Assembly (NCBI GenBank): GCA_052161645.1
Contig: CP197414.1
DNA length: 64,000 nt
Direction: 5' to 3' (one strand)
Source: Laterigemmans sp052161645
Lineage (GTDB): Bacteria > Planctomycetota > Planctomycetia > Pirellulales > Pirellulaceae
Position numbers and translations under genes: made by a program. Below the pieces are notes generated by a model that saw only the letters and a list, made by a program, of their open reading frames with translations, was not told the origin of the DNA and searched no databases. The first letter of the stretch is position 1. Each line of letters opens with the position of its first letter. Shown piece by piece: positions 43,423 to 52,374 of the stretch.

Positions 43423-44928
43423 CTAGCTATCGTTCTCTTGCTGTTCGTTGCCTTCGCTGGCTTGGCTGGTATCGTTTTCGTCGTCATCTTTTTTATACTG
43501 ATCGAGTCGCCGGTATAGAGTGCGAGCGCCGATTTGCAAAACTTTCGCTGCTTCTTCTCGATTTCCGCCGGTCAGTTTTAGGGTTTCTAAGATTGCCCAT
43601 TTTTCGATATCTGCCAGCGGTTGGCCGAGCAGACCCAGGTCACTGCTGGAAGCTTCGGCTGGAGTGGAAGTCAGTTCGCCACCGAGGGCTTCTTCCATCA
43701 GTTCCGGAGGAAGGTCATCGCTATCGAGTGATCCATCGTTGTCGAGCACGACCATTGTTTCGACAAAATTTCTCAGTTGGCGAATGTTTCCTGGCCAGGC
43801 GTACCCATAAAACTTTTTGGTTACCGCTGGAGTGAAGTGGGCAGTTGGTTTGCCGTGTCGCCGCAAGAACATCTTGCGAAAGTGATCCATCAGCGGAATC
43901 ACATCGTCGCGACGATCTCGGAGAGGTGGGAGGGCGACGGTGACAACTTTTAGACGAAAATAGAGATCGTTGCGAAATTCACCAGAATCTACCATGGTTT
44001 CGAGTGGTCGGTTGGTGGCGCTGACCAGGCGAACATTCACATCGATGGGCTTGTTGTCACCGACCCGTTGGATTTGGTGTTCTTCGAGCACCCGCAGCAG
44101 TTTGATTTGGGTGCTCATCGGCATATCGCCGACTTCGTCGAGAAACAGGGTGCCGCCGTTGGCGTATTCAAATGCGCCCATGCGATCGCTGGCTGCGTCG
44201 GTGAAGGCGCCTTTGACGTGGCCGAAAAGTTCGCTCTCGACGAGTGTTTCGGACACCGCGCGGGTGTTGAGCGCCACCATGCGTTTGGCCTTGCGGGGGC
44301 TATTTTGGTGGATTGCCTGCGCGATCATTTCCTTGCCCGTGCCACTCTCGCCGGTGATCAGCACGGTGGCATCGGTGGGCGCGATGCGTTTCAGCCGATC
44401 GATGACGGCTTGCATTTTGGCGCTGCAATACACGATTCCTTCAAAGCCGAAACGTTCGTCGAGCCGCTGATGAAGTTCGGTGTTTTGGCGACGCAACTGG
44501 ACGGCGCTGGCAGCTTTTTCGGTTACCGCCCGCAGGCGGCTGGGGGTGATCGGCTTTTCTAAAAAGGTGTAAGCACCTTCTTGCATTGCCTCGACCGCTT
44601 TGGGCACCGTGGCGTGGCCAGTAACCATGACCACTTCCGCATCAGGCAAGTTCTTTCGAGCCAAAGCCAAAATCTGCATGCCATCGACTTCGTTCATCAC
44701 CATGTCGGTGATGATGAGGTCGAAGGTTTCCCGTTCAATTAGTTTTGCACCTTCGGGGCCCGTGGTGGCGACTTGGCAACGATAACCAACCCGTTCGAGG
44801 CTTTCGGTCATTGCCCGTGCGTGAGCCGGGTCATTGTCGACCACCAAGATCGAAAAATCGCCGGGTGACTGCTGCGGATATTCGGCAGGGGGTGCGGCGC
44901 CCCCATTATTTGATTGCGGAGTACTCAT
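43423..44928 (-). CDS. NtrC-family sigma-54-dependent response regulator
   Basis: A 501-aa regulator. The receiver domain has phospho-acceptor Asp75 (LIITDMVMN) and TGHATVPKAVEAM, FLEKP. The AAA+ domain has Walker A GESGTGKE (193-200), ELFGHVKGAFTDA (residues 233-245) and LFLDEVGDMP. The Fis-type helix-turn-helix is at the C-terminus (ILETLKLTGGNREEAAKVLQ then GARTLYRRL). The sigma-54 contact loop reads GAFTDA instead of the canonical GAFTGA; this variant is seen in other functional family members. No histidine kinase gene lies next to it. The C-terminal tail is acidic (KKDDDENDTSQASEGNEQ). Confidence 0.93.
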   Translation of the reverse strand: MSTPQSNNGGAAPPAEYPQQSPGDFSILVVDNDPAHARAMTESLERVGYRCQVATTGPEGAKLIERETFDLIITDMVMNEVDGMQILALARKNLPDAEVVMVTGHATVPKAVEAMQEGAYTFLEKPITPSRLRAVTEKAASAVQLRRQNTELHQRLDERFGFEGIVYCSAKMQAVIDRLKRIAPTDATVLITGESGTGKEMIAQAIHQNSPRKAKRMVALNTRAVSETLVESELFGHVKGAFTDAASDRMGAFEYANGGTLFLDEVGDMPMSTQIKLLRVLEEHQIQRVGDNKPIDVNVRLVSATNRPLETMVDSGEFRNDLYFRLKVVTVALPPLRDRRDDVIPLMDHFRKMFLRRHGKPTAHFTPAVTKKFYGYAWPGNIRQLRNFVETMVVLDNDGSLDSDDLPPELMEEALGGELTSTPAEASSSDLGLLGQPLADIEKWAILETLKLTGGNREEAAKVLQIGARTLYRRLDQYKKDDDENDTSQASEGNEQQENDS

Positions 44929-45109
44929 GATGCTCTGATATTAAGCGATCAGGGCTGCCAAGGACATCTCCCCAGTCCAATACAATTGGCACAAACCCTC
45001 TTGACTGCTGCAGCAACCGGCCCGCCACTTAAGGGGGAGGTCAACTGCTTTTGCAGCAGGGTTGAACGGCTGGATCTCGGGGGTTCGGCCGATTACCTCG
45101 TTTATCCAT

Positions 45110-45125
45110 CTTGCCAGCTGGCAAG
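45110..45125. promoter_or_regulatory. 16-bp perfect palindrome
   Basis: CTTGCCAGCTGGCAAG is a perfect palindrome in the upstream region of the NtrC-type gene, ending 10 bp before the large hairpin. Its size and symmetry suit a dimeric regulator, but the regulator is unknown and chance cannot be excluded. Confidence 0.4.
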
Positions 45126-45135
45126 TTAATAAAAG

Positions 45136-45187
45136 AGCCGTGCGGTTGTCGTAATTCCTGCCCCGAATATTTGCCAACCGCACGGCT
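45136..45187 (-). terminator. Strong 13-bp stem hairpin, terminator-like
   Basis: AGCCGTGCGGTTG (45136-45148) pairs perfectly with CAACCGCACGGCT (45175-45187) across a 26-base loop. On the minus strand the stem is followed by CTTTTATT, as in an intrinsic terminator. On the plus strand it is followed by AAAAAAA. No gene is known whose transcript ends here, so a small unannotated minus-strand RNA or a processed leader is possible. Confidence 0.5.
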
Positions 45188-45537
45188 AAAAAAAGTGGAT
45201 GCATGCTGCCCGTCGCATCTAGTTTGTTGAATCGTCATTCCTGCAGTAATTTGTGCATGGGGGTATACCAGGAATTTTTCATTTTTTTGGCTACAGATCC
45301 ACCTTGCCGCTAATTGGCGGGGCGGTGGCAGGGCGAAAAGCCGGCAGATTCGCCATTCTTTGCCCAGTCGGACTTCAGCTTGTCGAGTCGTGCAGTCGAT
45401 TCCAAAATAACGGGCCCATGGAGACGTCGCCTGATTTGCTGATCGGTCGATCGCCCTTGCGACGGCACAGGGGGCTCTGTTACTGGACAGTTGCGTATTA
45501 GTCTTCGCAGCAACCATCAAATGGAGAGTTCGATACG

Positions 45538-45909
45538 ATGCTCAGAATCTTCTTGACGATGGGCCTATTTTGCTTGATTGCGACTAGCACGGTTCAGGCC
45601 CAGATTGGCATACCAACGATACAGCCCACGGGTAGTCACACGAGTTCGTTGCAGGATGTGCTCGTGAACAATCTGCGAGCGACATTGCCAGAGCAAAAAG
45701 AGTTTTTGCGTCGGGTTCAGTTGGAGGTGACGCGTGGCACAATTGATCGGAAATTGGTGCTGGCAGTAATGCGCTATGCCCAGCGTCGTCACAGCACGTT
45801 TCCTTTTCCCTTCTTCGAGCGAGCGATGCGGTTTCAAGCTAGCAAGCAAGGAGTGGAATTACCGAACATGTTCCAGATTCTCTCTTCAAGGTCGCCAACT
45901 TCAAGGTAA
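45538..45909 (+). CDS. Small exported protein of unknown function
   Basis: A 123-aa protein. The signal peptide is clear (MLRIFLTMGLFCLIATSTV ending QAQ). The mature part, about 100 residues, is rich in basic residues and helical: DVLVNNLRATLPEQKEFLRR, then VTRGTIDRKLVLAVMRYAQR and FPFPFFERAMRFQA. I do not recognise the family. ATG 45538 follows a GGAGAG element about 8 bp upstream. It stands alone, followed at once by the REP-like hairpin element at 45922-46016. Confidence 0.7.
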   Translation: MLRIFLTMGLFCLIATSTVQAQIGIPTIQPTGSHTSSLQDVLVNNLRATLPEQKEFLRRVQLEVTRGTIDRKLVLAVMRYAQRRHSTFPFPFFERAMRFQASKQGVELPNMFQILSSRSPTSR

Positions 45910-45921
45910 ACAGCGGGTCAT

Positions 45922-46016
45922 ATTGTAGAACTGCTGTCCCCAGCTGTTTGCATTGTAGAACCGCTGTCCCAGCTGTTTGCAATCCCGCAAGCGATTGGGG
46001 ACAATCGCTCTACAAT
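45922..46016. repeat. REP-like element: two direct and one inverted copy of a 30-bp unit
   Basis: Three copies of a unit related to ATTGTAGAxCGxTTGTCCCC: direct at 45922-45951 and 45952-45980, and inverted at 45987-46016 (complementary strand). The direct and inverted copies can pair into a long hairpin. A copy of the same unit occurs at 52999-53027. The placement right after a stop codon suits a terminator-like or REP-like intergenic element. Confidence 0.75.
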
Positions 46017-46126
46017 GAAAAATTGAAAGTCAGGGAACACATGTGAAAGATTTCCCGGCGAGCTGAGTCTTCTTGGCAGTGACAAACATTAAGTTGCCGG
46101 AATTCAGCCTTCAGATTGGTTGCTAA

Positions 46127-46738
46127 ATGACAGGGAGCCCTCCCGAAACGCGAGCTAGCTTGCTCCTGCGGATGCGGGACCCGGCGAACGTCGCGGCTTG
46201 GGATCAATTCTTGGAATTGTACGCTCCCGCAATTTATCGGACAGCACGCAATCTGGGTTTGCAAGCAGCGGATGCAGATGACGTCGTCCAAGAAGTCTTG
46301 GCCGCAGTCGCCCAGTCTGTCAGCGATTGGATCGACCGACAAGATCGCGGTCCATTTCGCGCTTGGCTGTTTAGGATGGCTCGCAATAAAGCGATCGACT
46401 ATCTCACTCGCCGCAAACATCGAGTTTGGGCAATCGGCGGCGAGGAAGCCGCTCAGCTCATGAACGAAGTCGCAGCGGCAGCGGATATACCTAGCCAAGT
46501 TGATGCTGAAATTTGCCGTGAGATCTTCGGTCGCGCCGCCGAGCTGGTTCGCTCCAAATTCAGCGAAACCACTTGGCAATCCTTCCACCGCACCACCATT
46601 CTCGGCGAACCCATTCAACAGGTTGCCTCTCAACTTGGTGTCAGTGTCGGTAGTATCTACATCGCCCGCAGTCGAGTCATGAAGCGACTGCGGGAGGCAG
46701 TGAAATCTCTCGAAGAGCGATCTGACGATGAAGTGTGA
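46127..46738 (+). CDS. ECF-type RNA polymerase sigma factor
   Basis: A 203-aa sigma factor. Region 2 has DPANVAAWDQFLELYAPAIY and ADDVVQEVLAAVAQSV, followed by PFRAWLFRMARNKAIDYLTR, the DNA-melting and -10 recognition helices. Region 4 is near ETTWQSFHRTTILGEPIQQV with the helix-turn-helix ASQLGVSVGSIYIARSRVM. The spacing and length are those of planctomycete ECF factors encoded beside kinases. Its gene overlaps the following kinase by 11 bp, and the kinase begins with an anti-sigma-like zinc finger, so the kinase is the likely controller. Confidence 0.92.
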   Translation: MTGSPPETRASLLLRMRDPANVAAWDQFLELYAPAIYRTARNLGLQAADADDVVQEVLAAVAQSVSDWIDRQDRGPFRAWLFRMARNKAIDYLTRRKHRVWAIGGEEAAQLMNEVAAAADIPSQVDAEICREIFGRAAELVRSKFSETTWQSFHRTTILGEPIQQVASQLGVSVGSIYIARSRVMKRLREAVKSLEERSDDEV

Positions 46739-49700
46739 ACAAATCGATTTAGATGATCTGCTTAATGCCGACGATCACGTTGAAGCCTATCGTGAGGATG
46801 TGACGAGGCATCTGGAATCGTGCCAAATTTGTCAGAGTCGCCTGGCTGATCTTGCTGCAAATATGCAACAGTGGGAGGCGGCGCAACACTGGCTGTCGTG
46901 CGAAAGTCAGCAAGAAAATTCGCAAGCGAAAGAATTATATGTGGAGTCGATAACAGCGCGGCAACGGTGGCGACTTCCCGTAGTCTGGGATGCTGCAATG
47001 GCGCAATCGATGCTGTCAGCTGCCAGTCATCCCGAGATGCTGGGGCGTATTGGACGTTATGATGTGGAACGTTTGATTGGCAGCGGTGGGATGGGGGTTG
47101 TCTTTAAAGCTCATGACACCGAGCTCAATCGACCAGTTGCGATCAAGTTACTGGCACCGTACTTGGCCACCGGCCAAAGGGCACGCGATCGTTTTTCCCG
47201 AGAGGCACGCGCGGCTGCCGCGGTGGTCGATGATCATGTTGTTCCGATTCATAACGTTGAAACCGCAGGGGAACATCCGTTTCTGGTGATGAAGTACATC
47301 GCTGGCGGGTCGCTGCAACAACGGCTCGACCGGGAAGGGCCGTTGGAGACTTGCGAAGTGTTGCGACTTGGCACTCAGATCGCCAAAGGGCTGGCAGCCG
47401 CGCACGCTCAAGGTTTGATCCATCGCGATGTTAAACCGGCGAATATCCTCTTGGATGAAGGAGTTGACCGAGCATTGCTCACCGACTTTGGGCTTGCTCA
47501 CGCAAGCGACGAGGTTACTCTGACTCGCAGCGGTTTTCATCCGGGGACTCCCCATTACATGTCCCCCGAACAAGTTCGCGGCGAATCAATCGACGCGCGG
47601 AGCGATCTGTTCGGACTCGGTTGTGCCTTGTACTCGCTGTGCACTGGCCACCCACCGTTCCGTAGCTCAACCAGCTACGCCGTCCTTCGCAGAATCATCG
47701 AAGAAACGCCTTGTTCGATTCGTGAAATCAATCCAAAGATTCCGGATTGGCTGGAACAAGTTGTGATGAAACTACTCGCTAAAAAGCCAAACGACCGCTT
47801 TGATTCCGCGGAACAAGTTGCCGAGATACTGGAAGGCTGTCTCGCTCACGTCCAGCAACCGTCTTCAACACCACTGCCTGCCAGCGTACGGCAGTGGTCA
47901 CGACCACACGCTAAGTCTTGGCACTTAAAGAGTAGATTCGGCACTGGGACGTTTGTGATATTATTGCTCTTGTTCGCGGCGGTATTGGTTGTTTCAGAAT
48001 GGCATCAAGCGGCGCCGACGAGCGGCCCGTTTGAAGTTGATGAACCAGCGCACCTAGTGACGATCCTCGACGGTGATGAGCTGATTTTGGCTAACATTCC
48101 AGCGGGCGCGGCTGCCGATCCTACAGTGACCACGCAATCACTCGGCAAGGGTCCCAGATTTGGCGCAGATTTCCGCACCATTGGTGCTTTTGGCGGTCAT
48201 TTGATCGCGCTCAATGAACGAAACTTAGTCGCGGTGGATTTGCACTCAGGAGAGATCCGAAAGATCACGGAAGCCCCCGTTCGCAACGCGGCCATGGTGG
48301 AGAACGAACTGTTTTTAGTCACCGAACGGTCGGACGCGTCGATTCGTCTTGGCGGCAACGCATTGATGCACATTGACCTCGCGACGATGCAATCCGCAGA
48401 ACTGTGCTCGCTGGCAGCGAGTGGCGATAAGGGTAGTTTATGGAACCTTGACGATGTTGCGATCGCTGTCTCACCCGACGGCACTCGCGTCGCCGTGACC
48501 GAACTGGCGTCAGCTGACGACGACCAGCTTGGTGACGATCAGGCTGGTGATCCTCCAGGAGCCCGCATCGTTCTTGCCACGACGGATGGAATTGTAAAGC
48601 GTCCCGGGAAAGTGTTTCCGAATCGGATGCATCTGGGCGGCGGTCTTCAGCCTTTAATGCTGGCCCCGAAACTGGTTTGGGCTCACCACGACCTGTTGAT
48701 TATCGCAGCTGGGACAAACGCAGATGATGTGGGAGCCATGCCACCCGCTGGGTTGAAGCAGGAACTAACATCGCTGGCCTTCTCCACAGAAAAATTTCGG
48801 AACCTCTGCGAATTGCCCGACCTTAATCCAAAGTTAAACGAGCCGTGGTTTTCACGAACCGCAGCTGGCACCACCATGATTCATCTAGGATCGCTAGGCC
48901 AATATGAGATTAATTGGCAAGCGAGATATCTCAAAGAATCGAATGCGTTAGCACCGCAGTACTCTTTGGCGGTGGTCAACAACAGTTTAGCTCTTAAGTA
49001 TCAAGATGAGTTGTTGGAACCGAACGCTGCGATCGAACGGATATTTGTTTCCCCTGATGGTAGCAGGGTTGCTTGGTTGCCAACGGATGTCGGAACGCTG
49101 CCTAACGCACCCACGATCGTCGCAGTCCAAAGTCGGCGCATCGAGCTTAAATTGCACGACGCGGCTGGTGGAATTCGAACAGTAGCGGTCGGCAATTTTC
49201 CCCGGGTATGGCAGCAGTCTCAGTATCCACTGTTGAATACTTGTCTTTGGATCACACCTTCGCAGCTTACACGGGATAAGTCTTTCGACAAGCTGGCGAT
49301 CAGCCAAGATTCATTTGCCGCGAATCAGATTGACAGCCGTCCCGTTGTGAGCGAATCGGTTGAGGTTGGTATCGTCACGAGCAAGCAAGTCTACCTACGT
49401 CATGATCCACTTGAATTTGAGATAACGCTGAAGAACATTGGGGATCTACCGATACGGTTTGAGACCAAACGACTCCTTCATGGCGCACAGCCATTCGATA
49501 TCGACATCAAATCGGAGCATACGCGACAGCGAATCGAACTGTTTGATGACTATCTCAATAAGCCACAAGAACAGTACCTCCAACTGCCCCCTGGCGAGAT
49601 CGTGACATTAACTCGAACGGTCGAAGTCGACGAACTGGGTAAGCACCAGCTGCGATTGCGCTTTGAGAAGTATGCGTCCTGGAAAGGGGCAATTAAAGTC

Positions 49701-50612
49701 GAGGCTGAGTTTGAAGTTGTTGATCAATCGACTCCACAGTTGTTACAAGCCAAATTTGATCGACTGATCGCGAAGTGCCAGCGGCAGTATGCTAAGTCAC
49801 CTGAATTCGTTACCCCCAACGTCTTTTGGCCGCTAGGTCCAGCTGCCGAGCCATTGCTGATTCAATATTTGCGCGATTGCGAAGACGGCGAGTTTCGGCA
49901 AGCCTTGGCTAATAGTCTGGCTCCCATTGCCAGCGATCGTTCTCTGCCATATCTCAAGCAATTGTTAGATACGGATCTACAATACGATGGTATCTTGTTG
50001 GTCGATTGTTTGTTCAAGCTGAGTGAGCTTCAAGCGGAACTTCCGTCACCGCCCCGTTCCCAGCCAGCAACAGTCCCGTCGCAGTGGTTGGCTCGCCAGT
50101 TGCTGTTCGCTGCCGGCGAACATGCCAACGTGGGTGTGCGTCGGCAAGTTGTCGATGGGCTTTGTCACGTTGTCAGCGAAGAGGTCGACCGTTTCATGTT
50201 GCGGGCCTGTGCTGATAGTGATGTGGCGGTGGCCACCATGGCGGCTCGCTATGTGGCTGCTCGGCGGCAGATGACGTTGGAGCAGTGGTTTGCCGATGCC
50301 GGCGCTGAGATCACCGAGCCTAACGTGGTCGCAGCGAATTCGATCATTGCCGAGTTGGAAACCACTTGGAACCCGAATCTACCCAAGTTGCCATCTGGCA
50401 GCGCCGAGGAAATCGGTCGTGATCCGGGAAAGCGTCGCCAGTATGTTGCCGCGATGCAATATGCTGAGCAATGGTGTGCGGAGAATCCCCGAGCGTCAGA
50501 TACTTTTTTCGATGCTATCCAACAGAAAGCTCGGAGGTCAGGGAGCGTTTTGCAAGTTTGGGGCAAGGACAAGTCGCCGCCGCCGATCCGTATTGAGCGC
50601 GATGGAAATTGA
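46728..50612 (+). CDS. Ser/Thr kinase with zinc-finger anti-sigma-like N-terminus and large sensor region
   Basis: A 1294-aa protein overlapping the sigma gene by 11 bp. Residues about 1-60 carry the anti-sigma zinc-finger pattern HLESCQICQSRL (His-x3-Cys-x2-Cys). A eukaryote-like kinase follows (about residues 108-375): IGSGGMGVVFKAHD, HRDVKPANILLD near 234, LTDFGLAHA near 250, and GTPHYMSPEQVRG. A single membrane helix (VILLLLFAAVLVVSEW, about residue 410) leads to an about 880-residue extracytoplasmic part with beta-propeller-like strands (VAVSPDGTRVAVTELA, then RIFVSPDGSRVAWLP) and a helical-repeat end (LLIQYLRDCEDGEFRQALAN). A plausible one-protein switch: sense outside, phosphorylate, release sigma. 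Confidence 0.88.
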   Translation: MKCEQIDLDDLLNADDHVEAYREDVTRHLESCQICQSRLADLAANMQQWEAAQHWLSCESQQENSQAKELYVESITARQRWRLPVVWDAAMAQSMLSAASHPEMLGRIGRYDVERLIGSGGMGVVFKAHDTELNRPVAIKLLAPYLATGQRARDRFSREARAAAAVVDDHVVPIHNVETAGEHPFLVMKYIAGGSLQQRLDREGPLETCEVLRLGTQIAKGLAAAHAQGLIHRDVKPANILLDEGVDRALLTDFGLAHASDEVTLTRSGFHPGTPHYMSPEQVRGESIDARSDLFGLGCALYSLCTGHPPFRSSTSYAVLRRIIEETPCSIREINPKIPDWLEQVVMKLLAKKPNDRFDSAEQVAEILEGCLAHVQQPSSTPLPASVRQWSRPHAKSWHLKSRFGTGTFVILLLLFAAVLVVSEWHQAAPTSGPFEVDEPAHLVTILDGDELILANIPAGAAADPTVTTQSLGKGPRFGADFRTIGAFGGHLIALNERNLVAVDLHSGEIRKITEAPVRNAAMVENELFLVTERSDASIRLGGNALMHIDLATMQSAELCSLAASGDKGSLWNLDDVAIAVSPDGTRVAVTELASADDDQLGDDQAGDPPGARIVLATTDGIVKRPGKVFPNRMHLGGGLQPLMLAPKLVWAHHDLLIIAAGTNADDVGAMPPAGLKQELTSLAFSTEKFRNLCELPDLNPKLNEPWFSRTAAGTTMIHLGSLGQYEINWQARYLKESNALAPQYSLAVVNNSLALKYQDELLEPNAAIERIFVSPDGSRVAWLPTDVGTLPNAPTIVAVQSRRIELKLHDAAGGIRTVAVGNFPRVWQQSQYPLLNTCLWITPSQLTRDKSFDKLAISQDSFAANQIDSRPVVSESVEVGIVTSKQVYLRHDPLEFEITLKNIGDLPIRFETKRLLHGAQPFDIDIKSEHTRQRIELFDDYLNKPQEQYLQLPPGEIVTLTRTVEVDELGKHQLRLRFEKYASWKGAIKVEAEFEVVDQSTPQLLQAKFDRLIAKCQRQYAKSPEFVTPNVFWPLGPAAEPLLIQYLRDCEDGEFRQALANSLAPIASDRSLPYLKQLLDTDLQYDGILLVDCLFKLSELQAELPSPPRSQPATVPSQWLARQLLFAAGEHANVGVRRQVVDGLCHVVSEEVDRFMLRACADSDVAVATMAARYVAARRQMTLEQWFADAGAEITEPNVVAANSIIAELETTWNPNLPKLPSGSAEEIGRDPGKRRQYVAAMQYAEQWCAENPRASDTFFDAIQQKARRSGSVLQVWGKDKSPPPIRIERDGN

Positions 50613-50821
50613 TTGCAATTGTCTTGCGTCCGGTGCTGCCGCTCTTTCGCTACGCATTCTTAATCTACAGGGGAAATGGCTGCGGCGAAAATTCTGGGGT
50701 TTAATGTAACGCCACTACTTAGCCTTGCGTACAACCTAGAGACGCCGTGAAGAAAAGTGAACCTTCGAGGGTTGATCTCGGTGTCTCTTTTCAGTCATTT
50801 CCTTGAGCGGAGCAACTACGC

Positions 50822-51790
50822 GTGTTTCAGAATTTATCTCTTCGAGTGATTGCCCGAGTGGGTGCATTTGCTGGCTGTCTAGCATTGTGTGGCTTGGTAT
50901 GCCCCAGTCAAGCGGTCTCTGCTGCGGAACCCCCGGTGGTTTCCATGCAAATCGATTTGAAGGGGTTTGCGAAATCCAAGATCGGCGGCCTGTTGATCCA
51001 AGCGGGTACCCAGTTAGCCGCTGCAGAAATGGATAAAGATCCCAACGAGGCGATGAGTGCCGTGATCGAAGCACTCGGGTTTGATCCACTTGGGCAAGAT
51101 GCCCGTTTGGCAATTGACGTGTTAGACATTGAAAATCCATTGAATGGTCTCACAGCCGTTCTGTCATTGAAGAATTCGACTGGTAACTTAGAAGGGCTGT
51201 TGCTGGCAGTGCCCGGCTACAAATCGTTGACGCACGAGGATCGGGTAATTCATTCACTTAGTCCCGACGGTCGCGCGTCGTACTTTATCGCTTTTGCAAA
51301 CAGCCCGACGGGCGAAAAACAGATTGTTGCCGCAGCATCGCTGGAGGATTTACTTGAGAAACTGCGGACACAATCGGGCGAGTCGGTGGCATTGCCCGCA
51401 GGTCAATTTGCGAATATTCAACTGCATTCGCCTCCTCAGGAAATGATAGAAGAGACTCCGCTGGCGGCGCTGGTGGATCTTTTGGAAGCAACGAGTGTTT
51501 CGATTGGTGAGGAAGGAAATCACCTCGTGGTAAGAATCAGCTTGACCGCTAACGACGAAGAGAAGGCGAATCAACTGCAGCAATTGGCCCAGGGAGTTAT
51601 CGCCATGGTTTCCCTTTTTAAGGAAGAAATCAGCCAAGAGTTGGACGATGAGGAAACGGCCAAGCAAGTGTTATCAGTGATTAAACAAATCAAGATCCAG
51701 CGGGAGGGGGCGAATGTGACGGTAGAAACTAGAGTGCCCGAACAGACGATTATCAATTTCCTCCGCGAGGAAGCTGAACTACCGTTGTGA
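50822..51790 (+). CDS. Exported protein of unknown function, start of ECF cassette
   Basis: A 322-aa protein starting at GTG 50822. A signal peptide (VIARVGAFAGCLALCGLVCP, then QAVSAAE) is followed by about 290 residues of mixed strands and helices, not assigned to a family. Landmarks are VSMQIDLKGFAKSKIGG, ALGFDPLGQDARLAIDVL and TSVSIGEEGNHLVVRISLTA. The last codons overlap the GTG start of the ECF gene (GTGA), and that gene overlaps the anti-sigma-like gene, so the three are one coupled operon. It might be the extracytoplasmic sensor or target of the system; that is inference only. Confidence 0.78.
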   Translation: MFQNLSLRVIARVGAFAGCLALCGLVCPSQAVSAAEPPVVSMQIDLKGFAKSKIGGLLIQAGTQLAAAEMDKDPNEAMSAVIEALGFDPLGQDARLAIDVLDIENPLNGLTAVLSLKNSTGNLEGLLLAVPGYKSLTHEDRVIHSLSPDGRASYFIAFANSPTGEKQIVAAASLEDLLEKLRTQSGESVALPAGQFANIQLHSPPQEMIEETPLAALVDLLEATSVSIGEEGNHLVVRISLTANDEEKANQLQQLAQGVIAMVSLFKEEISQELDDEETAKQVLSVIKQIKIQREGANVTVETRVPEQTIINFLREEAELPL

Positions 51791-52374
51791 GCGAACCGTC
51801 TGAATCTCACGATCTGAATACCTTCCAGGGTGAAAGTGATTGGGAACTCGCCGACGACGCGTCGCTGTTTCAATACTTTCACCCTAGGCTGGTGCGCTTT
51901 ACCTCGAAGCTACTTGCCGGCACAGGGCTCGATCCTGAAGATGTTGCGCAGGAGGCAATCTGGAAAGTCATCTCGAAGCGAGCGTTTTACGACCCGCAGT
52001 ACCGTTTTACGACTTGGGTTTATATCATCGCACGTCGCACAGCGATGGATCACCGCCGCCGCCGGCGACCAATCTTGGCTGGCGAAAGTCTGGACAATAT
52101 CGCAACCGGCAAGCATAATCATGTCACCGCCGTGGAGACGCGTGATCAAGTTGAACGGATTTGGGAAATTGCCGAGCGAGTTCTATCATCCGATCAGCAC
52201 GCGGCACTCTGGTTGCGGTATGGTGAGGAAATGGGTGTCAGTGAAGTTGCGAGCGTGTTACGGAAACCGACAGTTACCACACGCGTATTGCTGTATCGCG
52301 CACGAGCAATCCTGCGTCGTCATTTAGAAGACGCAGGCAATACGCCTGACGGTGTTTCTGAGGTCGAAAAATGA
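51787..52374 (+). CDS. ECF-type RNA polymerase sigma factor
   Basis: A 195-aa factor with region 2 (YFHPRLVRFTSKLL; DPEDVAQEAIWKVISKR; FTTWVYIIARRTAMDHRRRR) and region 4 (HAALWLRYGEEMGVSEVASV, then KPTVTTRVLLYRARAIL). Start is GTG 51787, overlapping the previous stop (GTGA); the end overlaps the next gene by ATGA. It is the middle gene of a compact three-gene cassette with an exported protein and a small single-pass protein, the arrangement expected for an ECF factor held by a membrane anti-sigma. Confidence 0.92.
   Translation: MSEPSESHDLNTFQGESDWELADDASLFQYFHPRLVRFTSKLLAGTGLDPEDVAQEAIWKVISKRAFYDPQYRFTTWVYIIARRTAMDHRRRRRPILAGESLDNIATGKHNHVTAVETRDQVERIWEIAERVLSSDQHAALWLRYGEEMGVSEVASVLRKPTVTTRVLLYRARAILRRHLEDAGNTPDGVSEVEK

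Larger units (their letters stand above)
44929..45537. other. 609-bp intergenic region between NtrC-type gene and small exported protein
   Basis: No supported gene. The minus strand is open over 45041-45520, but it lacks a ribosome site and a credible composition. The region does contain a 16-bp palindrome at 45110-45125 and a strong hairpin at 45136-45187, described separately, and a T-rich patch near 45277-45290. The divergent promoters of the regulator and the exported protein must lie here. I could not identify a known RNA. Confidence 0.5.

Noticed and set aside
44985..45005. TGGCAC followed by TTGA, resembling a sigma-54 promoter near the NtrC-type gene
   Set aside because: The spacing between the GG and TTG elements is too long for a -24/-12 promoter and the -12 element is not the consensus TTGC, so it is treated as chance.
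45041..45520. 159-codon minus-strand open frame in the 609-bp gap
   Set aside because: No ribosome site, composition unlike neighbouring genes, and it runs through the hairpin; not supported as a gene.
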